From NCBI GenBank assembly GCA_900761995.1, contig CAAFEY010000023.1, positions 1 through 64,000 of the forward strand: a stretch of DNA of 64,000 bases, written 5' to 3'. A model generated the notes under the pieces. It was not told where the DNA came from and ran no database searches. It saw nothing but the letters and a program-made list of their open reading frames with translations. Of the stretch, positions 24,220-33,437 are shown piece after piece (position 1 is the stretch's first letter; every line of letters begins with the position of its first letter). Source of the stretch: an uncultured Collinsella sp. Its GTDB lineage: Bacteria; Actinomycetota; Coriobacteriia; Coriobacteriales; Coriobacteriaceae. The position numbers were made by a program, and so were the translations under genes.

Positions 24220-25179
24220 ATGGGTTTCACGATTCTTGGAACAGGCTCGGCGCTTCCTGAGCGCAGCGTTTCCAATGACGAGCTGTCTGAGTTCCTCGAT
24301 ACCTCGGATGAGTGGATTTTTACTCGCACAGGTATCAAGAGCCGCCACGTCTGCACCACCGAGTCACTTGACGACCTTGCCGTAGCGGCGAGCGAGCGGG
24401 CACTCCAGGTGTCCGGAATCGACGCGAGCCAGCTGGATCTGATCGTCTGCTCGACGACGACGGGTGACCACCTTGTTCCCGCCGAGGCGTGTGCCGTTGC
24501 TGAGCGACTTGGCGCGACGTGCCCTGCCTTCGATGTCTCGGCGGCTTGTGCCGGCTTCGTATTTGCGCTCGATGTCGCCGAGGGCTATATCGCCCGCAGC
24601 CGTGCCGAGCGCGTGCTTGTTGTTGCTGCCGAGCAGATGACGCGCGCGCTCGACTGGACCGACCGTGCCACCTGCGTGCTTTTTGGCGATGGGGCAGGCG
24701 CCGCAGTGATTGAAGCTGGGGGAGACAACCCCCTTGCCGTTGAGCTTTCGACGGCGCCCGACGTCGAGACGTTGCGCGTTCCCGGTCTGGTCGGTACCTC
24801 GCCGTTTAGGGCTTCCGCAGATAGCGCGAGCGTGCTGTCCATGAACGGCCGCCGCGTGTTCAAGTTCGGCGTCAACGCCATCTGCGACACGGTCCATAAG
24901 CTTGCGATCGATGCGGGCATTTTGGTCGAAGACATCGATCATTTTGTATTCCATCAGGCTAACGAACGAATCCTGAGCCAGGCGGTCAAGCGCCTGGGCG
25001 TGCCGGACGAGCGCGTGGTTCGCACGTTGCGCGAGACCGGCAACATTTCGAGCGCATGCATTCCGCTTGCCCTCGACCGGCTGGCAAACGCCGGTGCACT
25101 TCACACAGGCGACACCATCGCCTTGGTTGGATTTGGCGCCGGTCTGGATATAGGTGGCTATCTGCTTCGTTGGAAGTAG
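24220..25179 (+). CDS. fabH: Beta-ketoacyl-ACP synthase III
   Basis: A 319-residue KAS III that condenses acetyl- or branched acyl-CoA with malonyl-ACP to start fatty acid synthesis. The triad is visible: Cys110 in SAACAGF, His245 in HQANERI and Asn275 in GNISSA (GNTSA in most homologues). ATG 24220 has AAAGGAGG 5 bases before it; upstream in-frame codons would run through operator 2. First gene of a ten-gene operon, fabH-acpP-fabK-fabD-fabG-fabF-accB-fabZ-accC-accDA. Confidence 0.95.
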   Translation: MGFTILGTGSALPERSVSNDELSEFLDTSDEWIFTRTGIKSRHVCTTESLDDLAVAASERALQVSGIDASQLDLIVCSTTTGDHLVPAEACAVAERLGATCPAFDVSAACAGFVFALDVAEGYIARSRAERVLVVAAEQMTRALDWTDRATCVLFGDGAGAAVIEAGGDNPLAVELSTAPDVETLRVPGLVGTSPFRASADSASVLSMNGRRVFKFGVNAICDTVHKLAIDAGILVEDIDHFVFHQANERILSQAVKRLGVPDERVVRTLRETGNISSACIPLALDRLANAGALHTGDTIALVGFGAGLDIGGYLLRWK

Positions 25180-25231
25180 TCGCACATAGGAAATAAAAAC
25201 GCCCCTAGGGCACAAACAAAGGAGAACTACC

Positions 25232-25468
25232 ATGGCAGATCAGAAGACCTTCGAGCGCGTTTGCGACGTTATCCGCGAGACCGCCGGTCTTGACGATGTC
25301 GAGATGAAGCCCGAGTCCACGCTCGAGGAGATTGGTCTCGACAGCCTGGGCACCGTCGAGATCCTCGTTGCCGTCGAGGACGAGTTTGGCATCCAGCTCG
25401 ATACCGAGGAGAACCCCAAGACGGTCGGCGAGTTCGCCGATACGGTCGAGGCGGCATTGGAGAAGTAG
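25232..25468 (+). CDS. acpP: Acyl carrier protein
   Basis: A 78-residue acidic four-helix carrier. The phosphopantetheine attachment site is Ser38 in EIGLDSLGTVEIL. It holds growing acyl chains for all the neighbouring fab enzymes. GGAG lies 6-7 bases before the ATG; fabK begins 2 bases after the stop. Confidence 0.96.
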   Translation: MADQKTFERVCDVIRETAGLDDVEMKPESTLEEIGLDSLGTVEILVAVEDEFGIQLDTEENPKTVGEFADTVEAALEK

Positions 25469-25470
25469 AG

Positions 25471-26415
25471 ATGCTCAAGACTCCTCTCTGCGATCTGCTC
25501 GGCATCGAAAAGCCCGTGTTCCAGGGCGGTATGGCCTGGATTGCCGATGCCTCGCTGGCGTCCGCAGTGTCCGAGGCGGGTGGCTTAGGGATTATCGCGG
25601 CCATGAATGCCGACGCCAACTGGCTGCGCGACCAGATTCATGAGCTGCGCACCAAGACGGATAAGCCCTTTGGCGTCAACGTCATGCTCATGAGCCCGTT
25701 TGCCGACGAGGTCGCGCAGGTCGTGATTGACGAGCGAGTGCCGGTCGTCGTGACGGGCGCCGGCAATCCCGCCAAGTACATGAAGGCGTGGAACGAGGCG
25801 GGCATCAAGGTCATCCCGGTCGTTGCCTCGGTGGCGCTGGCGCGCCTCGTGGCACGTCGTGGAGCCACGGCGGTTGTTGCCGAGGGTACCGAATCGGGCG
25901 GCCATATTGGCGAGACCTCGACGATGGCACTGGTGCCGCAGGTCGTCGATGCGGTTGACATTCCCGTCGTGGCCGCCGGCGGTATTGCCGACGGCCGCGG
26001 CGTGGCGGCCGCCTTTATGCTGGGCGCCGAAGGCGTGCAAGTGGGTACGCGCTTTCTGGTCGCAGACGAGTGTACCGTTTCGAAGCAGTACAAAGAGATG
26101 GTCCTGAAGGCCAACGACACTTCGACGCGTGCGACCGGTCGCTCGACGGGACATCCAGTGCGCGCCCTCAAGAGCCCCTTCACCAACGCCTATGCCAAGA
26201 GCGAGGGTTCCGGCGCGAGTGCCGAGGAGCTCGGTGCTATGGGAACCGGTGCGCTGCGTAAGGCCGCCAAGGACGGCAACTACGAAGAGGGTTCGTTTTT
26301 GTGTGGACAGATTGCCGGCATGGTCAACGAGCGCCAGAGCGCACGCGAAATCGTTGACGACCTGGTCGATGGCGCCGAGCGCGTCCTGAAGGGTGCGTGC
26401 GCATGGGTGGCGTAG
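25471..26415 (+). CDS. fabK: Enoyl-ACP reductase II (FMN-dependent)
   Basis: A 314-residue TIM-barrel flavoprotein of the nitronate monooxygenase/FabK type, catalysing the last reduction of each elongation cycle with NAD(P)H. VFQGGMAWIADASLASAVSE, the flavin segment GVNVMLMSP, GTESGGHIGE and AGGIADGRGVAAAFMLGAEG (phosphate-binding) are characteristic. As no FabI is seen in this operon, FabK is probably the main reductase, a situation linked to triclosan tolerance in other bacteria. Its end overlaps the start of fabD. Confidence 0.93.
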   Translation: MLKTPLCDLLGIEKPVFQGGMAWIADASLASAVSEAGGLGIIAAMNADANWLRDQIHELRTKTDKPFGVNVMLMSPFADEVAQVVIDERVPVVVTGAGNPAKYMKAWNEAGIKVIPVVASVALARLVARRGATAVVAEGTESGGHIGETSTMALVPQVVDAVDIPVVAAGGIADGRGVAAAFMLGAEGVQVGTRFLVADECTVSKQYKEMVLKANDTSTRATGRSTGHPVRALKSPFTNAYAKSEGSGASAEELGAMGTGALRKAAKDGNYEEGSFLCGQIAGMVNERQSAREIVDDLVDGAERVLKGACAWVA

Positions 26416-27329
26416 CGTTTTTGTTTGCCGGCCAGGGTGCCCAGCACCCCGCGATGGGCGTCGACTTGATCGAGACATCGCCGGCGGCTGCCGAGGTGTT
26501 CGCCATTGCCGATGAGGTGCGCCCGGGGACGAGCGAGCAGTGCCGGAGCGCCTCCAAGGAGGAGCTCTCGCAGACCGAGAACACGCAGCCTTGCGTGTTC
26601 GTGCACGACTTGGCTGTCGCCGTCGCCCTGCGCGAGCGCGGCGTGGTGCCTGCCGCCTGTGCGGGATTCTCGCTGGGCGAGGTCGCTGCACTCACCTTTG
26701 CGGGGGCATTCGATACGCGAGCGGGTTTTGAGCTCGTGTGTGAGCGCGCGGCATTGATGGCCACGGCGGCCGAGCGTCACCCCGGCGGCATGCGCGCCGT
26801 CATCAAACTTGATGCTGCGCAAGTCGAGAACCTGGCTGCGCAGGCCGGCGAGGACTGCTGGCCGGTCAACTACAACAGTCCCCAGCAGACGGTTGTGGCC
26901 GGAGCGCCCGATGCGCTGCAGACCCTCGACGTCCTAGTAAAAGAGGCTGGCGGCCGCGCCATGAAGGTCGCGGTGTCGGGTGCATTTCATAGCCCCTATA
27001 TGGCCGAGGCGGCCTGTGGCCTTGCCGCATATATTGAGGCCGGTCACGCGCCGTCCCCGTTGCTCATTCCTGTTTTGGCAAATATGACAGCGGCGCCCTA
27101 TCCGGCGGACCCCCAGACGGCATCGGAGGTGCTGGCCAACCAGGTGAGTCATGCCGTGCGCTGGGTCGACACGCTGCATGCTCTGCAGGATCAAGGCATC
27201 GACACGTTTATTGAGGTCGGCCCCGGCAAAACGCTGTCGGGCCTGGTCAAGCGTACGCTGAGCGACGTTCGTGTGTATTCGTGCGAAACGGTCGAGCAGG
27301 TCGCAGCTATTGCCGACGAGCTCGCATAG
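26403..27329 (+). CDS. fabD: Malonyl-CoA:ACP transacylase
   Basis: A 308-residue acyltransferase that loads malonyl groups onto ACP. FLFAGQGAQ at the N-terminus, the nucleophile Ser90 in GFSLGEVAAL, the histidine in GAFHSP and the C-terminal GPGKTLSGL are all present. ATG 26403 was chosen (10 bases after AAGGG); GTG 26397 in the same frame is possible. The start overlaps the last codons of fabK by 13 bases, indicating coupling. Confidence 0.94.
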   Translation: MGGVAFLFAGQGAQHPAMGVDLIETSPAAAEVFAIADEVRPGTSEQCRSASKEELSQTENTQPCVFVHDLAVAVALRERGVVPAACAGFSLGEVAALTFAGAFDTRAGFELVCERAALMATAAERHPGGMRAVIKLDAAQVENLAAQAGEDCWPVNYNSPQQTVVAGAPDALQTLDVLVKEAGGRAMKVAVSGAFHSPYMAEAACGLAAYIEAGHAPSPLLIPVLANMTAAPYPADPQTASEVLANQVSHAVRWVDTLHALQDQGIDTFIEVGPGKTLSGLVKRTLSDVRVYSCETVEQVAAIADELA

Positions 27330-27359
27330 TTCACAGGGCTGTAACCCGAAAGGAATGAC

Positions 27360-28133
27360 ATGGGCAACTTGAACAACGGCGCGCTCGAGCGCAACGACTC
27401 ACGTCGCGTGGCGCTTGTCACGGGCGGCTCGCGCGGCATCGGTCGCGCTTGTGCCGTGGGCCTGGCGGAGGACGGCTTTGATATCGCCGTCGTCTATGCC
27501 GGTAGCGCAGATGCGGCGCGCGAGACGTGCGAAGCCTGTGAGGCGGCTGGCGCCACGGCGCGCGCATATCAATGTGACGTGGCCGACCCCGCCGCCGTCA
27601 ACACTTGCGTGGAGACGGTCCTCAACGACTTTGGCTCCATTTGGGCGCTCGTCAACAACGCCGGCATCACGCGCGACGGCCTGCTCATGCGTATGGGTGA
27701 CGATGCCTTCGACCGCGTGCTCGATGTCAATCTCAAGGGCACGTTCAATACGACGCGCGCGCTCACCAAGACCTTTATGCGCAAGCGCGGCGGTTGCGTC
27801 ATCAACATGAGCTCGGTTGTGGGCCTGATGGGCAATGCCGGGCAGGCCAACTACGCCGCCTCCAAGGCGGGCGTCATCGGTCTGACCAAGGCAGTTGCGC
27901 GCGAGCTTGCGCCCCGCGGCGTACGAGTGAACGCGGTCGCCCCCGGGTTTGTCGAGACAGATATGACGGCAAAGCTCTCGGAAAAGGTGCGTGCGGCAAC
28001 CGAGGAACAGATTCCCCTTAAGCGCATGGCGTGCCCCGAGGAGGTGGCCGGCGTGGTGCGCTTTTTGGCGAGCGATGCGGCTGCCTACATTACGGGTGAG
28101 GTCGTGCGTGTCGACGGCGGAATGGCGATGTAG
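27360..28133 (+). CDS. fabG: 3-oxoacyl-ACP reductase
   Basis: A 257-residue short-chain dehydrogenase that reduces 3-ketoacyl-ACP with NADPH. The nucleotide loop is TGGSRGIG (21-28), NNAG lies at 99-102, and the catalytic set is the serine of NMSSVVG with Tyr165 and Lys169 (YAASK). The C-terminal GEVVRVDGGMAM is typical. GAAAGGAATGAC precedes the ATG. Confidence 0.95.
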   Translation: MGNLNNGALERNDSRRVALVTGGSRGIGRACAVGLAEDGFDIAVVYAGSADAARETCEACEAAGATARAYQCDVADPAAVNTCVETVLNDFGSIWALVNNAGITRDGLLMRMGDDAFDRVLDVNLKGTFNTTRALTKTFMRKRGGCVINMSSVVGLMGNAGQANYAASKAGVIGLTKAVARELAPRGVRVNAVAPGFVETDMTAKLSEKVRAATEEQIPLKRMACPEEVAGVVRFLASDAAAYITGEVVRVDGGMAM

Positions 28134-28172
28134 AAACCAGGGCCGAAGAACGGCTTGGATGAGGAGACCATG

Positions 28173-29420
28173 ATGGAACAGAGAGTTGCAATCACCGGCA
28201 TAGGTGCCGTATCGCCGCTCGGCAACACGGCGCTTGCCACCTGGGCGGCCATGTGCGCCGGCACGTGCGGCATCGGCCCGATCACGCACTTCGATACCGA
28301 TGCGTTTACCGTCAAGGTGGCGGCCGAGGTCAAGGGCTTTGACGGCAACGAGTACTTTGGCAAGCGTGACGCCAAGCACCTGGACCCCTGCGTTCAGTTT
28401 GCACTGGCGGCTTCGGACGAGGCCATGCACGATGCAGGCTTTGATATCGAAGGCGCCGTCGATCGCGAGCGCCTGGGCGTCTACGTGGGCTCGGGTGTGG
28501 GCGGCATGCAGACACTCGTCGACAACGTCCATACGATTGCCGACCGTGGGCCCCGCCGCGCATCGCCCTATATGATCGCGATGATGATCCCCAACATGGC
28601 ATCGGGCAATATCGCGATCCGCCACAAGGCAAAGGGCCCGACCCTGCCCGTGGTGACCGCGTGCGCGACCTCGGCCCATGCGGTGGGCGAGGCGTTCCGT
28701 GCCATCAAGCACGGCTATGCCGACGCGATTCTCGCGGGCGGCGCCGAGGCGGCCATTATCCCCGATGCCGTTGCGGGCTTTACGTCCTGCCGCGCATTGA
28801 CCACCAACCCCGATCCCGCGACGGCTTGCCGCCCGTTCGATGCAGACCGCGACGGCTTTGTGATGGGCGAGGGCGCCTGCGTGCTCGTGCTCGAGAGCAT
28901 GGAACATGCGCAGGCGCGCGGTGCGCACATTTATGCCGAGGTCGTGGGCTACGGCAACACCGATGATGCCTATCACATCACGAGCCCTGATCCCGAGGCT
29001 GCTGGCATTGCCCGCGCGATATCGCTGGCGGTGACCGAGGGCGATGTCAAGCCTTCCGAGGGTCTCTACATCAATGCCCACGGCACCTCGACCAAGCTTA
29101 ACGATTCGTCCGAGACGGCGGGCATTAAGCGTGCGCTCGGCGAGGACGCGGCGCGCGCCGCGCACGTCTCGTCGACTAAGTCGATGACCGGCCACATGAT
29201 CGGCGCCACGGGTGCCATCGAGGTCATGGCCTGCGCCATGGCGCTCGAGCAGGGCGTGGTGCCGCCGACCATTAACTACCACACGCCCGATCCCGCCTGC
29301 GATCTTGACTACACGCCCAATCGCGCGGTTCGCGCCGACCTTACCTGGGCGCTTTCGACCAACCTGGGCTTTGGCGGGCACAACGCCGCCATCGCGCTGC
29401 GTAGATATACGAGGAGCTAG
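28173..29420 (+). CDS. fabF: Beta-ketoacyl-ACP synthase II
   Basis: A 415-residue elongating condensing enzyme. VAITGIGAVSPLGN at the N-terminus, Cys164 in TACATSA, His303 in NAHGTST and His341 in MTGHMIGATGAIE form the Cys-His-His triad of KAS I/II. ATG 28173 is 6 bases after GAGGAG; ATG 28170 and TTG 28155 are in frame but less well spaced. Only one elongating synthase is encoded in this operon. Confidence 0.95.
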   Translation: MEQRVAITGIGAVSPLGNTALATWAAMCAGTCGIGPITHFDTDAFTVKVAAEVKGFDGNEYFGKRDAKHLDPCVQFALAASDEAMHDAGFDIEGAVDRERLGVYVGSGVGGMQTLVDNVHTIADRGPRRASPYMIAMMIPNMASGNIAIRHKAKGPTLPVVTACATSAHAVGEAFRAIKHGYADAILAGGAEAAIIPDAVAGFTSCRALTTNPDPATACRPFDADRDGFVMGEGACVLVLESMEHAQARGAHIYAEVVGYGNTDDAYHITSPDPEAAGIARAISLAVTEGDVKPSEGLYINAHGTSTKLNDSSETAGIKRALGEDAARAAHVSSTKSMTGHMIGATGAIEVMACAMALEQGVVPPTINYHTPDPACDLDYTPNRAVRADLTWALSTNLGFGGHNAAIALRRYTRS

Positions 29421-29423
29421 AGC

Positions 29424-29900
29424 ATGGATTCCAAAAGACTTGCCGAGATAGCCGATGTTATGGAGGACCGCGGCCTCACGCGCGTGCGTGTTGAGGAGCC
29501 CGATGGCACCGCGGTCGAGCTCGAGCGCGCGAGCGCCGCGCAGCCGGTTGCCGTGCCCATGCCTATGCCGGGTGCCGTAACTGCTCCGGCGGTGGCTCCT
29601 GTCGCCATGTCTGCCGCCGCACCGGAACCCGCCGCGCAGACACCTGCCGCCGCACCGGAGCCTAAGGGCACCGAGGTGACCGCTCCCATGGTCGGCGTTT
29701 TCTATGCTGCCCCGGCGCCGGGCGACGAGCCGTTTGTGCACGTGGGCTCCAAGGTTAAGGCCGGCGAGACCCTCTGCATCATCGAGGCCATGAAGGTTCT
29801 CAACGAGGTGACGGCCGAGGCAGACGGCGAGGTGCTCGAGATCTGCGTGGCCGACGGCGACCTCGTGGAGTTTGGCAGCTGCCTCATGAGGATCGGATAG
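29424..29900 (+). CDS. accB: Biotin carboxyl carrier protein of acetyl-CoA carboxylase
   Basis: A 158-residue carrier. The N-terminal part (RLAEIADVMEDRGLTRVRVE) is followed by an Ala/Pro-rich linker at about residues 35-80 and a C-terminal biotinyl domain with EAMKVLNEV, whose lysine is the biotin target of the BirA encoded divergently. Starts 3 bases after fabF; the fabZ gene follows directly. Confidence 0.95.
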   Translation: MDSKRLAEIADVMEDRGLTRVRVEEPDGTAVELERASAAQPVAVPMPMPGAVTAPAVAPVAMSAAAPEPAAQTPAAAPEPKGTEVTAPMVGVFYAAPAPGDEPFVHVGSKVKAGETLCIIEAMKVLNEVTAEADGEVLEICVADGDLVEFGSCLMRIG

Positions 29901-29909
29901 GTGATATCC

Positions 29910-30332
29910 ATGAACAAAGAAGAGCTCAAGAAGCTGTTACCGCATCGCGAGCCGATGCTTTTGCTCGACGAGGCCGAGCTGGTGGGCGACGAGGCCCACG
30001 GCAAGATCACGATTACGGGCGACGAGTACTTTTTGCAGGGACATTTTCCGGGAAACCCGGTCGTTCCCGGCGTGATTCAGTGCGAGATGCTCGCCCAGAA
30101 CTGCTGCGTGCTGCTGATGGGCGATGAGGAGGCGCGCGGCGCGACGCCGTTCTACACGAGTCTGGACAAGGTGCGCTTTAAGCGTTCGGTGCGCCCGGGC
30201 GACACGGTGGATCTAGTGTGCTCCATCACGCGTGCGCGCGGGCCGTTCCGCTTTGCGACGGGTGCTGCGAGCGTCAACGGTGAGGTTTGCTGCCGCGCCG
30301 ATATGTCTTTTGCACTCATGCACGAAAGTTAA
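29910..30332 (+). CDS. fabZ: 3-hydroxyacyl-ACP dehydratase
   Basis: A 140-residue hot-dog-fold dehydratase. LPHREPMLLLDEAEL, then the catalytic His in GHFPGNPVVPGV and Glu in QCEMLAQ are conserved. ATG 29910 was chosen with AGGTGA upstream; GTG 29901, abutting the accB stop, is an alternative. Its place between accB and accC shows fatty acid synthase and carboxylase genes mixed in one operon. Confidence 0.93.
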   Translation: MNKEELKKLLPHREPMLLLDEAELVGDEAHGKITITGDEYFLQGHFPGNPVVPGVIQCEMLAQNCCVLLMGDEEARGATPFYTSLDKVRFKRSVRPGDTVDLVCSITRARGPFRFATGAASVNGEVCCRADMSFALMHES

Positions 30333-30342
30333 GGAAGGCTTC

Positions 30343-31686
30343 ATGTTCGACAAAGTGCTCATCGCCAACCGCGGCGAAGTCGCGGTTCGTGTTATCCGCG
30401 CGTGCCGCGATATGGGCATCAAGACCGTCGCCGTTTATTCCACGGCCGATGCGGACGCGCTGCACGTGCAGCTTGCCGACGAGGCGTATTGCATCGGCGG
30501 CCCGCGTCTTGCCGAGAGCTACCTCAACGACGATGCCGTGCTCACCTGTGCCGTAAAGTCGGGGGCAAAGGCGATCCATCCCGGCTATGGCTTTTTCTCC
30601 GAGAAGGCGAGCTTCGTGCGCGACTGCGACAAGTACGGTCTGGCGTTTGTCGGTCCCTCGGCCGAGGTCATCGACAGCATGGGCGACAAGGACGCCGCAC
30701 GCCGAACGGCTGCCGCGGCGGGCGTGCCCATCGTTCCGGGCTGCGATTTGCTCAAAAGCCCCGAGGAGGCGACGGCCGAGGCTGAGCGCATCGGCTGCCC
30801 CGTGCTCATCAAGGCGCGCGCAGGCGGTGGCGGCCGCGGCATTCGCAAGGTCGAGCGCGTGGAAGATGCGGCAAAGGCGTTCATCGAGGCGCGTGCCGAG
30901 GGCGAGGCCGTTTTTGGCGACGGCGAGTGCTACATGGAGAAGTTCGTCGCGCCGGCGCATCACGTTGAGGTACAGATTATGGCCGATAAGCAGGGCCATG
31001 TGTTTTCGCTCGGCGAGCGCGAGTGCTCGGTGCAGCGCCGCAACCAAAAGCTGATCGAGGAGAGCCCCGCGCCGTGCCTCGACGGACGCGATGATATTCG
31101 CGCACGCATGCACAAGGCCGCGCGCGACCTGGCTCGTGCCGTTGGCTATGAGGGCGCTGGCACCATCGAGTTTTTGTACTCAGATGACGGCAATTTCTAC
31201 TTTATGGAAATGAACACGCGCTTGCAGGTGGAGCATCCGGTTACGGAGTTTGTGACCGATACCGACCTGGTTAAGTGGCAGCTGCGCGTGGCTGCCGGCC
31301 AGCCTCTGCCCTTTGAGCAGGAGGACGTACCGGTCCGCAACCACGCCATGGAGTGCCGCATCAATGCCGAAACGCCGGACTTTCTACCGTCATGTGGAAC
31401 GGTCACCGCGTTGCGTGTGCCGGGTGGTCCGCGCGTGCGCTGGGATTCCGCCATGTTTACCGGAGCGAAAGTTCCGCCGTACTACGACTCCATGCTCGGC
31501 AAGCTCATCGTGTGCGCGCCCACGCGTGACGGTGCCATTCGCAAGATGCGCTCGGCCCTGGGCGAGCTCGTGATTGAGGGCGTGAGCGAAAATAGCGAGC
31601 TTCAGCTCGACGTGCTGGCAAACGACGAGTTTTTGTCGGGCATGTATCACACCGATCTGATGGGGCATCTCTATGCTGATGAATAG
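30343..31686 (+). CDS. accC: Biotin carboxylase subunit of acetyl-CoA carboxylase
   Basis: A 447-residue ATP-grasp enzyme that carboxylates biotin on AccB. The preATP-grasp start FDKVLIANRGEVAVRVIRAC, the glycine-rich ATP loop KARAGGGGRGIR, EECSVQRRNQK-type segment (GERECSVQRRNQKLIEE) and catalytic MEMNTRLQVEHPVTE are in place. ATG 30343 has AAGGAAGG 6 bases upstream. Its last 14 bases overlap accDA. Confidence 0.95.
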   Translation: MFDKVLIANRGEVAVRVIRACRDMGIKTVAVYSTADADALHVQLADEAYCIGGPRLAESYLNDDAVLTCAVKSGAKAIHPGYGFFSEKASFVRDCDKYGLAFVGPSAEVIDSMGDKDAARRTAAAAGVPIVPGCDLLKSPEEATAEAERIGCPVLIKARAGGGGRGIRKVERVEDAAKAFIEARAEGEAVFGDGECYMEKFVAPAHHVEVQIMADKQGHVFSLGERECSVQRRNQKLIEESPAPCLDGRDDIRARMHKAARDLARAVGYEGAGTIEFLYSDDGNFYFMEMNTRLQVEHPVTEFVTDTDLVKWQLRVAAGQPLPFEQEDVPVRNHAMECRINAETPDFLPSCGTVTALRVPGGPRVRWDSAMFTGAKVPPYYDSMLGKLIVCAPTRDGAIRKMRSALGELVIEGVSENSELQLDVLANDEFLSGMYHTDLMGHLYADE

Positions 31687-33397
31687 AAAAGCGAAGACGG
31701 TCAATGTCCTTGAGGGGCCGATAACCGAGTCGTGCGCCGAGTTCCCCGCGCGCCACGTGTTTGTCAAATGCCCGGAGTGCCGCCGTGTGATCGATGAGGC
31801 GCGCCTGCACGACAACCTCGAGGTGTGCCCCCGTTGCGGCAAGCACTTTCGCGTGAGTGGGCGCGACCGTATGCGCATGACGGTCGACGAGGGCACGTTT
31901 GAGGAATGGGATGCTAATCTGGCGTCGGAGGACTTCCTCTCGTTTCCCGGTTATGCCGACAAACTCAAGAGCGTGAGCGAGCGTTCGGGCGAGCGCGATG
32001 CCGTTGTGTGCGGCAGGGGCAAAATCTGCGGCTGCGATACCGCGCTCTTCTTTATGGACGCCAACTTTATGATGGGCTCGATGGGCTCCGTGGTGGGCGA
32101 GAAGATCTGTCGTGTCTTTGAGCGCGCGGCCGAGTTGGGGCTGCCGGTCGTTGGCTTTACCGTATCGGGCGGCGCCCGCATGCAGGAGGGCGTGACCTCG
32201 CTCATGCAGATGGCCAAGATTTCTGCGGCGGTTAGGCGCCACAGCGAGGCGGGCGGCCTGTACATCACGGTGCTCACCGACCCCACGACCGGAGGCGTAA
32301 CCGCGAGCTTTGCCATGGAGGGCGACATTATCCTGGCCGAGCCCGATGCCCTGACAGCATTTGCCGGCCCGCGCGTGATCGAGCAGAACATGCACAAGCG
32401 CCTGCCCAAGGGATTCCAGCGCTCCGAGTTTTTGCTGGAGCACGGCTTTTGCGATGCCGTTGTTCCGCGTGGTGAGATTGCGCTCACGGTAGGCGAGCTG
32501 CTGGCGCTGCACGAAGGGCACGCGCCCGGCCTGGGGGCACCGCATGAGATCGTGCATACGGGTCGTCGCGACAAAAAGCTGGGACACTTGTTTAAGCGCT
32601 CGGCCGCACCAAAAAGCGCGCTCGAAATCGTCAAACAGACTCGCTCGGCGAACCGCGCCACGGCAGGCGAGATGATCTCGTTGGGTCTCGACGGATTCGT
32701 AGAGCTGCACGGCGACCGCTACTTTGGCGACGATGCTGCCGTGGTGGGCGGCATCGGCTGGAAAGACGGGCGACCCGTGACGGTTATCGCCATCGAGCGC
32801 GGTACCACGACCAAAGAGCGCATGCGTCGCAACTTTGGTATGGCACATCCCGAGGGCTACCGCAAGGCACGTCGCCTGATGCACCAAGCCGAGAAATTTG
32901 GTCGGCCGGTTCTGTGCCTGGTTGATACTTCGGGCGCGTTTTGCGGCATCGGTGCCGAGGAGCGCGGCCAGGGCGAGGCGATTGCCCAGAATCTCATGGA
33001 GATGAGCGGCCTTAAGACGCCGATTGTCTCGGTGGTGACAGGCGAGGGCGGCTCTGGTGGCGCGCTGGCGCTGTCCGTGGCCGACCGCATCCTGATGCTC
33101 TCGAGCTCGGCCTATTCGGTCGTGAGCCCCGAGGCCTGTGCGTCGATCCTGTGGAAGGATACCGAGCGCGCGAATGAGGCCGCCGAGGCGCTTAAGCTCA
33201 CGGCCCCCGATCTGCTGGCGCTCGGCATCATTGACGGCATTGTTGACGATAAGGGCCTGTCGCATGAGGAGATCGCCGGTGCCGTCATGTCCTCGGCATT
33301 TGATGCCTTCGATACGCTTGGGCAGCTCGACGACGCGACCCTCACAAACCTCCGCTACGAAAAGTACCGCGCAATCGGTCAGTACCGCACGATGTGA
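31673..33397 (+). CDS. accDA: Fused acetyl-CoA carboxylase carboxyltransferase (AccD-AccA)
   Basis: A 574-residue single polypeptide containing both carboxyltransferase halves. Residues 1 to about 285 are AccD: a four-cysteine zinc ribbon (CPEC and CPRCGKHF), then FMDANFMMGSMGSVVGEK and SGGARMQEG. From about 300 the AccA part follows (LFKRSAAPKSALEIVKQTRS, FVELHGDRYFGDD, DTSGAFCGIGAEERGQGEAI, VTGEGGSGGALAL). The fusion fixes a 1:1 ratio. It overlaps accC and ends the operon. No terminator with a T-run is seen; a small inverted repeat follows. Confidence 0.94.
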   Translation: MLMNRKAKTVNVLEGPITESCAEFPARHVFVKCPECRRVIDEARLHDNLEVCPRCGKHFRVSGRDRMRMTVDEGTFEEWDANLASEDFLSFPGYADKLKSVSERSGERDAVVCGRGKICGCDTALFFMDANFMMGSMGSVVGEKICRVFERAAELGLPVVGFTVSGGARMQEGVTSLMQMAKISAAVRRHSEAGGLYITVLTDPTTGGVTASFAMEGDIILAEPDALTAFAGPRVIEQNMHKRLPKGFQRSEFLLEHGFCDAVVPRGEIALTVGELLALHEGHAPGLGAPHEIVHTGRRDKKLGHLFKRSAAPKSALEIVKQTRSANRATAGEMISLGLDGFVELHGDRYFGDDAAVVGGIGWKDGRPVTVIAIERGTTTKERMRRNFGMAHPEGYRKARRLMHQAEKFGRPVLCLVDTSGAFCGIGAEERGQGEAIAQNLMEMSGLKTPIVSVVTGEGGSGGALALSVADRILMLSSSAYSVVSPEACASILWKDTERANEAAEALKLTAPDLLALGIIDGIVDDKGLSHEEIAGAVMSSAFDAFDTLGQLDDATLTNLRYEKYRAIGQYRTM

Positions 33398-33422
33398 CAA
33401 AGGGACAGCCCGCATGTCACAT
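33392..33422. repeat. 8-bp inverted repeat before the EIIC gene
   Basis: ATGTGACA 33392-33399 and TGTCACAT 33415-33422, 15 bases apart, and a third TGTCACA at the start codon (33439-33445). The first arm overlaps the accDA stop. It could be an operator or a weak hairpin; the spacing does not fit a CRP site. Confidence 0.4.
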
Positions 33423-33437
33423 TGGGAAAGGCGTTCC

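Noticed and set aside
27399..29741. 780-residue minus-strand frame across fabG and fabF
   Set aside because: Arg/His/Gly-rich antisense shadow; both sense genes have all catalytic residues.
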